A stretch of 64,000 nucleotides of DNA from JADKIH01 sp049363815 (GTDB lineage Bacteria; Bacteroidota; Bacteroidia; AKYH767-A; 2013-40CM-41-45): the NCBI GenBank assembly GCA_049363815.1, contig JBMQEM010000208.1, positions 1 to 64,000 of the forward strand, read 5' to 3'. Below, in pieces: positions 51,203 to 60,065 of the stretch. The translations under genes and the position numbers were made by a program. The notes under the pieces are model-generated. The model made no database searches. It was given only the letters and a program-made list of their open reading frames with translations, and had not been told where the DNA came from. The number at the start of each line of letters is the position of its first letter. Position 1 is the stretch's first letter.

Positions 51203-52474
51203 TCAGCTTCCATAATATTCAAATGCTTTCCGGGAAAGACCTTCGCGGTGGTCAGGATGCGCAATTGAAATGAGCGCCTTTGCTCTTTGACCAAGATTTT
51301 TCCCATAAAGATCAACAATACCGAACTCTGTGGCAACATAATGAACATGGGCTCTTGTGGTCACTACTCCGGCTCCGGGTTTGAGGATCGGAACAATTTT
51401 CGATTCACCTTTCGAAGTAACTGATGATATGGCAATGATCGGCTTTCCTCCTTCGCTGAGCGAAGCACCTCTTATAAAATCCATTTGACCTCCTACTCCG
51501 CTGATAATCCTGTTACCAATGGAGTCAGAACATACTTGTCCGGTTAGATCGATCTCCACAGCACTGTTGATCGCCGTCATCTTATCATTTTTACGAATAA
51601 CAGTTGTATCATTTACATAAGAGACATCCAGTAATGCCACCATTGGATTGTCATTTATAAAATCATACAGTTTCTTTGTGCCCATTGCAAATGCACTTAC
51701 AATTTTTCCTGTATGCTTTTTTTTCATCCGTCCATTTATTATTCCCTTCTCGATCAATGGCAGTATTCCGTCAGAAAACATTTCAGTATGAATACCAAGA
51801 TCCTTATGACCGTTCAGACATTGCAGAACAGCATTTGGAATTCCACCAATTCCCATCTGCAGGGTAGCTCCATCTTCGATTATTTCCGAAATAAATTTTC
51901 CGATAGCCAGTTCTGTTTCGCTGGATTCCGGTTGTTTTAATTCAAACAGTTCATGATCATGAAATACAGCAGCTGTGATCTTACTGAAATGAATTTGTCC
52001 ATCGCCATGAGAGCGGGGCATTTTCGGATTGACAAGAGCAATAATTTTCTGAGCTACATCAGTTGCAGCTTTTGCAATATCAACTGAAACGCCAAGAGAA
52101 CAATAACCATGTTGATCCGGTGGTGAGACTTGAATCAGGGCTGTATTGATTGGCATAACACCTTTTCGGAACAAGGCGGGAATTTCACTCAGGAAAACCG
52201 GGACATACTGTACATTTGAAGAATTGACAGATGAACGAAGATTTGCTCCGATAAAAAAACTGTTGATGTGAAATGAATCCTTGAATTCAGGAGAAGAATA
52301 TTTTGATTCCCCTTCAGTATGAATGTGGACGATCTCAATGTTGGATACTTTTTTATTCCGTGCAGACAGTTCATTGATCAGAAGGCCCGGTGTTGCCGCT
52401 CCTCCATGAACAAAGACCCTTTCATTATCTTTAATTAATCTTACAACTTCTTCTGCTGATTGATATGTGAACAT
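51203..52474 (-). CDS. Acetyl-CoA hydrolase/CoA-transferase family protein (4-hydroxybutyrate/acetate type)
   Basis: A 423-residue cytoplasmic CoA-transferase. The N-terminal domain has the glycine-rich segment RVFVHGGAATPGLLI. The C-terminal domain carries GIGGIPNAVLQCL, the catalytic Glu E231 (GIHTEMFSDGILP), IISGVGGQMDFIRGASLSEG, and VVTTRAHVHYVATEFGIVDL with GKNLGQRAKALI near the end. This is the layout of 4-hydroxybutyrate or acetyl-CoA:succinate transferases (Cat2/AbfT-like). It transfers CoA between short-chain acids in acetate or butyrate metabolism; the exact acids cannot be set from sequence. The thioredoxin gene lies 55 bases upstream. Confidence 0.88.
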   Translation of the reverse strand: MFTYQSAEEVVRLIKDNERVFVHGGAATPGLLINELSARNKKVSNIEIVHIHTEGESKYSSPEFKDSFHINSFFIGANLRSSVNSSNVQYVPVFLSEIPALFRKGVMPINTALIQVSPPDQHGYCSLGVSVDIAKAATDVAQKIIALVNPKMPRSHGDGQIHFSKITAAVFHDHELFELKQPESSETELAIGKFISEIIEDGATLQMGIGGIPNAVLQCLNGHKDLGIHTEMFSDGILPLIEKGIINGRMKKKHTGKIVSAFAMGTKKLYDFINDNPMVALLDVSYVNDTTVIRKNDKMTAINSAVEIDLTGQVCSDSIGNRIISGVGGQMDFIRGASLSEGGKPIIAISSVTSKGESKIVPILKPGAGVVTTRAHVHYVATEFGIVDLYGKNLGQRAKALISIAHPDHREGLSRKAFEYYGS

Positions 52475-52529
52475 ATAGAACTCAAATGTAGTTAAGGTAA
52501 AAATTAATAGGCAGGTTAATATTTGTCAG

Positions 52530-52826
52530 CTATGAAACTTTTGAAATAACTTCAGCCAACTGTTGTTCGTTGACCACCCCAGATTGCCTCCATTTTATTT
52601 CACCTTTCACAAAGAGTAAAAGTGTTGGTACACTTTGTATTTTATAAAGGTTTGCCACAGCTGGATTTTTATCAATATCAACCTTAAGGATTCGTGCAGT
52701 ACTTCCGATCTTTTTTGAAAGATTCTGCAGAATTGGTTCCATCATTTTACAAGGGCCACACCACGTTGCAGAAAAATCTACAAGGGTTGGAACTTCTGAA
52801 TTAATTATATCATTGAATTTTGACAT
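52530..52826 (-). CDS. trxA: Thioredoxin
   Basis: A 98-residue cytoplasmic thioredoxin with active site W22-C23-G24-P25-C26 (FSATWCGPCKMMEP), the buried Asp in VDIDKNP, and the cis-Pro loop QSVPTLLLF. Length is slightly under the family norm of ~105. It could reduce ArsC, encoded elsewhere in the window, although general thioredoxin function is the safe reading. It starts three bases after the J-domain gene, probably in one transcript with it. Confidence 0.93.
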   Translation of the reverse strand: MSKFNDIINSEVPTLVDFSATWCGPCKMMEPILQNLSKKIGSTARILKVDIDKNPAVANLYKIQSVPTLLLFVKGEIKWRQSGVVNEQQLAEVISKVS

Positions 52827-52829
52827 CGG

Positions 52830-53759
52830 TTATGATTTTTGAATTTGCGACCACTTTAAGATCAATTCTTTTTCTTTCTCTGTTAAATTTTTTGGGACAA
52901 CAATTTTCATTTTTACATATGCATCACCACGCACCTCCGGTTTATTATAGAAAGGCATGCCAAGTCCATTTAAACGGAAGATCTTACCGCTGTCAGTACC
53001 GGCAGGTACCGGAATTTTGATTGTTTTATTGAAAATTTTAATTTCAATTTTTCCTCCTAACAAAGCAGTGAAGAGGTCAAGCGGTTCTTCAAAATGCAGG
53101 TCATTTCCTTTCACTTCAAAAACAGGATGCTTTGCGAGATTGAAAGTGATATGTAAATCTCCTGCTTCACCGCCGTTTCTTCCAGGCGAACCTTTGCCTT
53201 TCATCCGAAGAACCATTCCATCATAGATTCCAGGTTTAAGGTTCATATTAATTTTCTGACCGTTCAATACGATCTGTTTGGTAGTTCCATTGTATGCATC
53301 TTCCAACGTTATGGCCATTTCAGCCTCCTGATCCTGGCCTTTCATCGGTCTGCCGGAAGCTTGTCCGGGACCACGTCCACTTCCGCCCCTGCCACCAAAG
53401 ATCGACTCAAAAAAATCAGAGAAATTTCCGGAACCGCCAAAAAAATCTCCGCCTTGATCTCTGCTCCGTCCTTGTTGCCCCTGCGCTGACCATTTTCCCC
53501 AATCAAAATTACCATCGCCGCCGCCTTGTTGATAAGAATTCCAGTTGGCACCCAGATCATCGTACTTCCTGCGTTTTTCGGGATCTCCTAAAACTTCATT
53601 TGCTTCATTGATCTCCTTGAACTTTTCTTCCGCTTTTTTGTCACCCGGATTTTTATCAGGATGATACTTCACTGCCAGTTTCCTGAAGGCTTTCTTTATT
53701 TCGTCCTGTGAAGCTGATTTAGCTACTCCCAATATTTTATAATAATCTTTATAATCCAT
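52830..53759 (-). CDS. CbpA-type J-domain co-chaperone
   Basis: A 309-residue cytoplasmic DnaJ-family protein. The ATG at 53759 begins the J domain directly (MDYKDYYKILGVAKSASQDE), better than a GTG eight codons upstream. The HPD motif is at 33-35 (KYHPDKNPGD). A Gly/Phe-rich linker (~80-150) follows without the zinc-finger CxxCxGxG repeats, so it is CbpA-like rather than DnaJ. The C-terminal substrate-binding part has LKPGIYDGMVLRMKGKGSPG and KIFRLNGLGMPFYN. It stimulates DnaK ATPase and delivers unfolded proteins. It is cotranscribed with thioredoxin. Confidence 0.92.
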   Translation of the reverse strand: MDYKDYYKILGVAKSASQDEIKKAFRKLAVKYHPDKNPGDKKAEEKFKEINEANEVLGDPEKRRKYDDLGANWNSYQQGGGDGNFDWGKWSAQGQQGRSRDQGGDFFGGSGNFSDFFESIFGGRGGSGRGPGQASGRPMKGQDQEAEMAITLEDAYNGTTKQIVLNGQKINMNLKPGIYDGMVLRMKGKGSPGRNGGEAGDLHITFNLAKHPVFEVKGNDLHFEEPLDLFTALLGGKIEIKIFNKTIKIPVPAGTDSGKIFRLNGLGMPFYNKPEVRGDAYVKMKIVVPKNLTEKEKELILKWSQIQKS

Positions 53760-54002
53760 ACTGACTAAAATTGTTACAGACACTAAAGTTAGTCATTTGA
53801 TCTTAAAATATAACTGATATAGATCCTTGCATTAAATGACAAATCTTATTAAAACTCTCATTTATCAAATAAAAATGATCAAAGCACAGGAAGGTCTCTG
53901 AAAATGGATCTCAATTTTTTTTAATCCGGTAAAAACTATATACATCAATAATTGTTCAAAAGTTCAAACAGCTGAATCTCTAACCTCAAATAAACTAACA
54001 AA

Positions 54003-55694
54003 ATGAAAAAACAATTTCTAAACTTAATTGTTGCCGGCCTATTAACAACAGGCACACTTGAATCTTTCGGACAAGCCGAAATTCAGATCATTCACAATGC
54101 GGCTGATCCTGCAGCCGAGACTGTAGATGTTTATGTGAATGGAACATTGACACTTGACAATTTTACTTTCAGGACTGCAACTCCATTTCTTTCTGTCCCT
54201 TCTGGTACATTATTAGATATAGGAGTTGCTCCCGGGAACAGCAGTAGTGTCAGTGACACATTAAAAAATTTCCCGGTTACTTTAATGATGGGACAACGTT
54301 ACATCGCAGTTGCCAATGGTGTACTTGACCCAATGAATTTTGCAATGAATCCTGACGCACAATCAACTGCATTTACATTGTTCATTCAGGACAACATCAA
54401 AAGTTCTGCTGATTCAGCCGGACTAGTTGATTTTATTGCAGTTCACGGATCTTCTGATGCACCAACAGTTGATGTACTGGCAAGAAATGTTGCTACGTTA
54501 ATTGACAACGTGACTTACGGAGGGATCTCAGGTTATTTATCAGTTCCACCATCAAGTTATATTTTAGATGTAACTCCTGCAGCCGGTTCGCCTATTGTTG
54601 CTTCCTTTGAAGCAGATCTTTCCGGATTGGCAGGTGGAAGTGCTGTTGTTTTTGCTTCAGGATTTCTCGACCCGTCAACCAACCAAAATGGTCCGGCATT
54701 CGGACTCTTTGCAGCATTGGCAAATGGTACTGTAGTAGAATTTCCAGCATTGAGCACTGCCCGCTTACAGGTAATTCACAATGCTGCTGACCCTGCTGCT
54801 TCTTCAGTGGACGTATACGTAAATGGAAACCTGTTACTCGACAACTTTGAATTCAGAACAGCTACACCATTCATCGATGTTCCGGCAAGTGTTGTATTAA
54901 ACATTGGTGTGGCACCCGGAACAAGTACATCTGCATCCGATACACTGAAGAATTTTGAAGTTACACTGGCAAACGGCGGAACATATCTGGCTGTTGCAAA
55001 TGGTGTATTAAATCCGGCGACGTTTGATCCAAATCCGGATGCAGCTTCAACCGGCTTTACATTGTTCCTGCAAGACCAGATGCTGGAACAGGCAATTACT
55101 CCGACTGATATTGATTTTCGCGTTATACATGGCGCAACTGATGCGCCTACAGTAGATGTAGTTGTTGGTGGAAATGTACTTGTTGACAATGCTTCCTATT
55201 CAAACATCACCCCATACCTGACAGTTCCACCTGCTGATTACACACTGGATATCACTCCGGGTAGTGACAACACTACTATCGTTGCAAGTTTCAATGCACC
55301 ATTATCAGGTTTGGCAGGAAAATCTGCTGTGATCCTTGCATCTGGTTTCTTAAGTCCTGCGACAAACCAGAATGGTGCTGCATTTGGTTTAATTGCTGTA
55401 CTGGCAGATGGTACAGTTATCCTTCTGAACAACACCACTTCAGTTGGTGAAAATCCGGAATCAAATTTCAATATGTACCCAAATCCGGCATCAGACTTTT
55501 TGAATATAGAGCCTACGACTATAAACACAGAGTATCAGGTGAACATTACCAACAGTCTGGGACAAATTGTAAAAACAGAAAAAATGAACGGTGCCAAACT
55601 TTCATTTTCAGTAGAAGATCTTCGAAAAGGAATTTACACTGTTTCAGTTGAAAGCAACAAAAATAAAACAGTATCGAAATTGGTGATTAATTGA
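54003..55694 (+). CDS. DUF4397 repeat protein with T9SS sorting domain
   Basis: A 563-residue exported protein. The signal peptide ends FGQAE. The body is an internal duplication of about 225 residues, each half made of two DUF4397 modules (A-B-A-B): A modules contain IIHNAADPAAETVDVYVNG and VIHNAADPAASSVDVYVNG; B modules contain VHGSSDAPTVDVLARN and IHGATDAPTVDVVVGG, each followed by PP-S/A-Y-x-LD strands and AVxLASGFL-type ends. The last ~80 residues are the sorting domain (FNMYPNPASDFLNIEPTTIN, ending VSKLVIN). DUF4397 proteins are surface-associated and of unknown function. A strong terminator follows. Confidence 0.9.
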   Translation: MKKQFLNLIVAGLLTTGTLESFGQAEIQIIHNAADPAAETVDVYVNGTLTLDNFTFRTATPFLSVPSGTLLDIGVAPGNSSSVSDTLKNFPVTLMMGQRYIAVANGVLDPMNFAMNPDAQSTAFTLFIQDNIKSSADSAGLVDFIAVHGSSDAPTVDVLARNVATLIDNVTYGGISGYLSVPPSSYILDVTPAAGSPIVASFEADLSGLAGGSAVVFASGFLDPSTNQNGPAFGLFAALANGTVVEFPALSTARLQVIHNAADPAASSVDVYVNGNLLLDNFEFRTATPFIDVPASVVLNIGVAPGTSTSASDTLKNFEVTLANGGTYLAVANGVLNPATFDPNPDAASTGFTLFLQDQMLEQAITPTDIDFRVIHGATDAPTVDVVVGGNVLVDNASYSNITPYLTVPPADYTLDITPGSDNTTIVASFNAPLSGLAGKSAVILASGFLSPATNQNGAAFGLIAVLADGTVILLNNTTSVGENPESNFNMYPNPASDFLNIEPTTINTEYQVNITNSLGQIVKTEKMNGAKLSFSVEDLRKGIYTVSVESNKNKTVSKLVIN

Positions 55695-55718
55695 TTGATA
55701 AATAAAGAACACGTTACA

Positions 55719-55749
55719 AAATGCCTGCATAATTGCAGGCATTTTTTTT
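55719..55749 (+). terminator. Rho-independent terminator after the DUF4397 gene
   Basis: AAATGCCTGCA (55719-55729) pairs perfectly with TGCAGGCATTT across a TAAT loop, and eight T follow. It isolates the upstream gene from the pseudouridine synthase gene. Confidence 0.93.
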
Positions 55750-55883
55750 ATACCTAATCGAGGATAAAAAAATCAGTTCTTTACGAAATACAAGCATCTA
55801 TTTTTACAATCTTGTTTAGGCATTTGTCTCACAGAAGATGTAACTTGCAGTCCGATTTAAATTTCATTAACCGAATTAAATTA

Positions 55884-56450
55884 ATGTCAGAACACAAGCA
55901 TTTCATTATTCACAAACCATTTGGTTATCTGAGTCAGTTCTCCTGTGATCTGAAGAAGAAAAGGTTGCTGGGAGAATTAGGTGAATTTCCGGAAGGGATC
56001 ATGGCAATAGGACGACTGGATGAAGATAGTGAAGGGCTCTTACTTCTTACAACCGACGGAAAAATGAGCGAGAATGTCCGCAGCAAGAAAGTGGAGAAAG
56101 AGTATTTTGCTCAGGTGGACGGTCTGATCACAGAAGAAGCGATGAAGCAACTTGCCGAAGGTGTTGAAATCGGCATTAGGGACGTTAAATACCAGACCTT
56201 GCCATGCAAAGTCTACAAATTGAATGAAGACCCCGGCTTTCCGCCAAGGGCAAAAAAGATCAGAGACGACAGGCATGGCCCGACTAGCTGGGTTTCAATT
56301 ACACTTACAGAAGGAAAGAACAGGCAGGTCCGGAAAATGACAGCTGCGGCCGGTTTTCCAACATTACGACTTATACGTGTAAGAGTAGGTGAAAATCAAC
56401 TCGGCGAACTGAAAGCAGGTGAAGTCAGGGAAGTGGGAAATTTCCTTTAA
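55884..56450 (+). CDS. rluE: 23S rRNA pseudouridine synthase, RluE/RsuA family
   Basis: A 188-residue enzyme. The ATG at 55884 gives MSEHKHFIIHKPFGYLSQFS, the normal start of the RluE group; upstream in-frame codons lie in a non-homologous leader. The catalytic motif is GRLDEDSEGLLLLT with Asp 46, and ends with GKNRQVRKMTAAAGFPTLRL, IRVRVGENQL typical of RsuA/RluB/E. It isomerises a single uridine in the 23S rRNA peptidyl-transferase region, probably position 2457 by E. coli numbering. No S4 domain is present, as expected for RluE. Confidence 0.9.
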   Translation: MSEHKHFIIHKPFGYLSQFSCDLKKKRLLGELGEFPEGIMAIGRLDEDSEGLLLLTTDGKMSENVRSKKVEKEYFAQVDGLITEEAMKQLAEGVEIGIRDVKYQTLPCKVYKLNEDPGFPPRAKKIRDDRHGPTSWVSITLTEGKNRQVRKMTAAAGFPTLRLIRVRVGENQLGELKAGEVREVGNFL

Positions 56451-56462
56451 ACAAAATTCTGC

Positions 56463-57563
56463 TTACTTGATCTTATAGTGTATGCCCCAGTACCGGACTT
56501 TATCGACATCCTTGAATTCAGATACCAGATCATTTTTCACAATTGTAAAACTGTTATCAATTTCCGGTTTATAATTCTTTAAGACAAGGTCGATAATCTG
56601 TTTATCCTCTTTTGAACCATAATACAATCCAACCGTTTCCAAAACAATACTTTTATCATTATAACTTCCGTATGATAAAGAATTATAATAAATATTAGCA
56701 AAGATATCAACCTTGCCCTTGAAAGGTGAATCATCTTCTGAATTCAGTTTCGAATACAAACATTTTTCGTTATAAGGGTTGCCATGGGCACTTCCGAAAC
56801 TCATAATATTTATATTGTCCGAAACAGAAACTCCTGACTTGATCAGTTCTAGAATACGACTATAATAAGCCTTATCACGCACATCCGGTTTTTCATGTGA
56901 TTGCAAAGCTGCCAAGACAAAATTCGCTTCTTTCAGTTTACTCTTCAAAACCGGATCAGCCTGATTGATACTTAACTTCTGAATATATTTTTTGAAAGTA
57001 TAAAAATCAGCTTCTTCAAGTCCCTGTACTTTAATTCCATAAATAAATGACTTTATTACACTCAGATCAATCCCTGCAGTTTCAAAAACTTTTTTCAGGT
57101 CATCGAAATATAATTTAAATGATTCGAATCTGCCTCCGGGCTTTCCCTGATCATATTCGAAATCGGCTCCAATGAAACGGATATTCTTTTTCAGCTTCCG
57201 CATTGAAAAATAAAATTCAATCTTGTAGGGATCATTCCTTAAAATTGAATCAACTAAAATGCGATTCTTTCCGGCTACATACTGATTAATAAAATACGTC
57301 AATGTAAAAGGAGCTTCAAGAAATACATTCAGTGTATCTGATGATGTAAATCCGGCAGTGATCTTTGATATTACTGCCTGATGTTCCGCATAATTTGTTC
57401 TGACTTCATGGCATTCGGTCATGAACAATAATTTGCCATTCAGCGAATCAATTTCCGGTCTGAATGCTTCAGTATCGATGGTCTGAGCCTGAATACCGGA
57501 TGGAATCGACAATAGTAATATCAGGCTGAATAATAAATGTGCGACATTTAAAGATCTGTGCAT
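56463..57563 (-). CDS. Exported protein of unknown function, possibly erythromycin-esterase-like fold
   Basis: I do not recognise a firm family. With the ATG at 57563 the 366-residue protein begins with a good signal peptide (HRSLNVAHLLFSLILLLSIP, then SGIQAQ); the 21 residues upstream are unlikely to be translated. The mature part has LNGKLLFMTECHEVRTNYAE (with a TECHE sequence), LNVFLEAPFTLTYFINQYVA, then RFIGADFEYDQGKPGG, and NIMSFGSAHGNPYNEKCLYS near the end. The pattern of acidic/His motifs separated by helices is reminiscent of the EreA/ChaN-like hydrolase fold (GExH...E...HxGN), with TECHE and GSAHGN in the equivalent places. This is a weak structural guess. Confidence 0.5.
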   Translation of the reverse strand: MHRSLNVAHLLFSLILLLSIPSGIQAQTIDTEAFRPEIDSLNGKLLFMTECHEVRTNYAEHQAVISKITAGFTSSDTLNVFLEAPFTLTYFINQYVAGKNRILVDSILRNDPYKIEFYFSMRKLKKNIRFIGADFEYDQGKPGGRFESFKLYFDDLKKVFETAGIDLSVIKSFIYGIKVQGLEEADFYTFKKYIQKLSINQADPVLKSKLKEANFVLAALQSHEKPDVRDKAYYSRILELIKSGVSVSDNINIMSFGSAHGNPYNEKCLYSKLNSEDDSPFKGKVDIFANIYYNSLSYGSYNDKSIVLETVGLYYGSKEDKQIIDLVLKNYKPEIDNSFTIVKNDLVSEFKDVDKVRYWGIHYKIK

Positions 57564-57681
57564 GGTGGTTCTATGAAAACTCTGAATGCCGACGGTGTTA
57601 ATTCCGGCAACAGGCAATTTAATCACGATGACAAATAAAATGACCTAATAACTGTTCTTTTCTTACACTTCTTTCATGATA

Positions 57682-59934
57682 TCAGCGTGCAATGATCATT
57701 TTAATTACGGCCCGACCTTCCTTTCCGGAAATATGAAGATAATAAGCACCATTGGAAATACCTGACCAGTTAAAGACATTTGAATTATATCCTTCCGTTG
57801 TTTTCCAGTCAGCACTTGTCACTAACTTTCCTGTCAGATCAAAACAATCAAGATGCAGATTTCCCGAAGAAGCACCCTGATAATCGATGGAGAAATTTCC
57901 GGCATTGGGATTTGGAAAAACGCTGCATGCAATTCCGGTATTAGAAATTGTGTTTACATTCGTTACCAACTGAACTGCACGCATCACAGAACCGATTGCG
58001 TTTACTTTTCCATTACCCCAGGTATTGTTACCACCAACAGGAATGACTCCCGTGAAGTTATCCTTGATAGCAGTAAGAGTATAAATATCTTTTATTTCCT
58101 GCGGCGAAAGATCAGGTTTTACCTGAAGTAAAAGCGAAGTGATCCCTGACACTGCAGGAGATGACATAGAAGTTCCGCTTAGCATTCCATAGGGATAATC
58201 ATGATTATTGGCGATGTCATGAAATTTATTGATGACAAAAAGATAGCTGTCTCCGCCTACCATAAATGAACTATCGTATGAACTGATCGATGAACCCAGA
58301 GTCATTCCAGGCCCTGTAATATCAGGTTTCACTCTTCCATCAGAGGTAGGTCCGTGACTGGAGAAAGGAACAAGATTTCCTTTTGCCACATAGCCTGAAT
58401 ACGAATATGATGAACCAAGAATGTTTGTCCATTGAATCTTTGAAGCATAAGCACCAACACTGATAGCTGAATTTGTACTTGCAATATCCGAAACAGTTAA
58501 TTCAAAATCGCCATTCACTGCATCCGGTTTATTATAACTTCTGAATGCACCATAATATCCGCTGGTATTTGAAACAAAACTATTCCACATATTGATCAAG
58601 CCGTCTGTGGCAGTAATTGAAATCTGAATTGAATCTGTTGCTCTGTTATCAAAGTCAACAAAGATCCTTGGTTTACCATTGAATTCACTGGCAGCTGTAA
58701 CAATTGTTATGAAGCAGGTATCATTGTTTGTACCTGGTAAAGACAAAGTGTGCACGCTATCATCTAGACAAATTGTGCCGGTAGAAGAAACGACAGAATT
58801 ATTGATGAGTGAAATATCCACACAAAATGATTTTCCAGCCTCTCCCCAGATGTCAACCCAGGTCTTTTGTCCTTCCGGACTATCTGCAATAGAAAGAAAA
58901 GTCCTGACCAGAGTATCTGATGGTGAGAATTGCTTCTGAATATGAATAGAGTCTTCGCCATTATTACCTGCGGAGCAGACAAAAATTCTGCCCGGTCCAG
59001 TCAGATTATCCAATGCCTGACTAAACAATCCGGTTCCGTCATGCGGACCCAGCGGACTACCCCAACTTAAGTTGACTACGGCAGGTTTACTTACAGATGT
59101 AGCATAATCAAAAATATATTGTATTCCATCTATCATATCAGAAACACCGGTGTTGATCCATTGATCTTTTGTAGGTGTGATACCAACCATTACAAGATCA
59201 GTTTTATAACCGACTCCCCTGAATCTCCTGTGACTTGTCTGACTCCGGTAACCTGAGCCGGCGCAGATACCTGCAACGTGAGTACCATGTGTAGCATTGA
59301 TAGCATCCGTTCCGATATTCCATAATGAAACAGAATCCGTTTCTTCAGTACCATAAGCATAGCCAGCAGGTGCAGTACCCGAATTATCTTTTTGTAACCA
59401 TACTTTTTTTACTCTGTAATTCACACCTGTAGTATCAAAAAATGCCGGGTGTCTGAAATCAAAGCCGACATCGACAACACCCATCACAATACCATCACCA
59501 TTGTAACGCATAGGAAGAGAAAAACCATTGTGGACAGAATCAACCCGTGTATCAATTCGGGCATTATCAAGTGTTGGGAAAACCGGTTCATCGATCTGAA
59601 CATAATCAAGACCTGCAACTTTTACAAATCTTGATAGTCCGGAAACAGGGATCTGTACAGTCCGGATCAATCCGGCTTTTGTTCCGACGATTACATTGTT
59701 CAGATTAAATTGTGCTTCATCAAATTCAGGCCTGACCTTAATAATTGCGCTGACATAGATGCGACCATTGATGTTTTTATAAACAAATTTCGACGAAGGA
59801 ATAAATTTATCGCCTTGTAAATTATTTTCTTTCAGAAATATTCTGGTTAGCGGAGAAAGCTTAGCGGAATTATTCTGGCCACTTACATTTGCAATTGCAA
59901 AACAGTACAGGCATAAGAGTAGTAATTTCTTCAT
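57682..59934 (-). CDS. Subtilisin-like S8 serine peptidase with T9SS sorting domain
   Basis: A 750-residue secreted peptidase. The signal peptide ends NVSGQ. A propeptide-like region (~25-130) precedes the S8 catalytic domain with the triad D155 (GVVDVGFDFRHP), H216 (NATHGTHVAGICAG) and S589 (LSGTSMSSPAVSG); the oxyanion Asn lies in VCSAGNNGEDS. An insertion between ~330 and 485 forms a beta domain of its own, making the family core larger than bare subtilisin. The C-terminal ~75 residues are the T9SS sorting domain (CSVFPNPNAGNFSIDY onward). It is probably an extracellular protease for protein turnover and partners functionally with the peptide transporter encoded divergently. Confidence 0.92.
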   Translation of the reverse strand: MKKLLLLCLYCFAIANVSGQNNSAKLSPLTRIFLKENNLQGDKFIPSSKFVYKNINGRIYVSAIIKVRPEFDEAQFNLNNVIVGTKAGLIRTVQIPVSGLSRFVKVAGLDYVQIDEPVFPTLDNARIDTRVDSVHNGFSLPMRYNGDGIVMGVVDVGFDFRHPAFFDTTGVNYRVKKVWLQKDNSGTAPAGYAYGTEETDSVSLWNIGTDAINATHGTHVAGICAGSGYRSQTSHRRFRGVGYKTDLVMVGITPTKDQWINTGVSDMIDGIQYIFDYATSVSKPAVVNLSWGSPLGPHDGTGLFSQALDNLTGPGRIFVCSAGNNGEDSIHIQKQFSPSDTLVRTFLSIADSPEGQKTWVDIWGEAGKSFCVDISLINNSVVSSTGTICLDDSVHTLSLPGTNNDTCFITIVTAASEFNGKPRIFVDFDNRATDSIQISITATDGLINMWNSFVSNTSGYYGAFRSYNKPDAVNGDFELTVSDIASTNSAISVGAYASKIQWTNILGSSYSYSGYVAKGNLVPFSSHGPTSDGRVKPDITGPGMTLGSSISSYDSSFMVGGDSYLFVINKFHDIANNHDYPYGMLSGTSMSSPAVSGITSLLLQVKPDLSPQEIKDIYTLTAIKDNFTGVIPVGGNNTWGNGKVNAIGSVMRAVQLVTNVNTISNTGIACSVFPNPNAGNFSIDYQGASSGNLHLDCFDLTGKLVTSADWKTTEGYNSNVFNWSGISNGAYYLHISGKEGRAVIKMIIAR

Positions 59935-60065
59935 GTTGGTTTTGTGAATATGGAGTAAAAATAGATTTTTTTATGGAAATACATAATGTTAATTCCTGTT
60001 GACTTGCAGTAATTTATTTGTGAATACAACGAATTAATCCTAATTTGACCCCACAAACTATCTTT

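Noticed and set aside
54776..55189. Minus-strand frame of 137 codons inside the DUF4397 gene
   Set aside because: Antisense to a repetitive, Ser/Thr/Val-rich gene that leaves the other strand open by composition.
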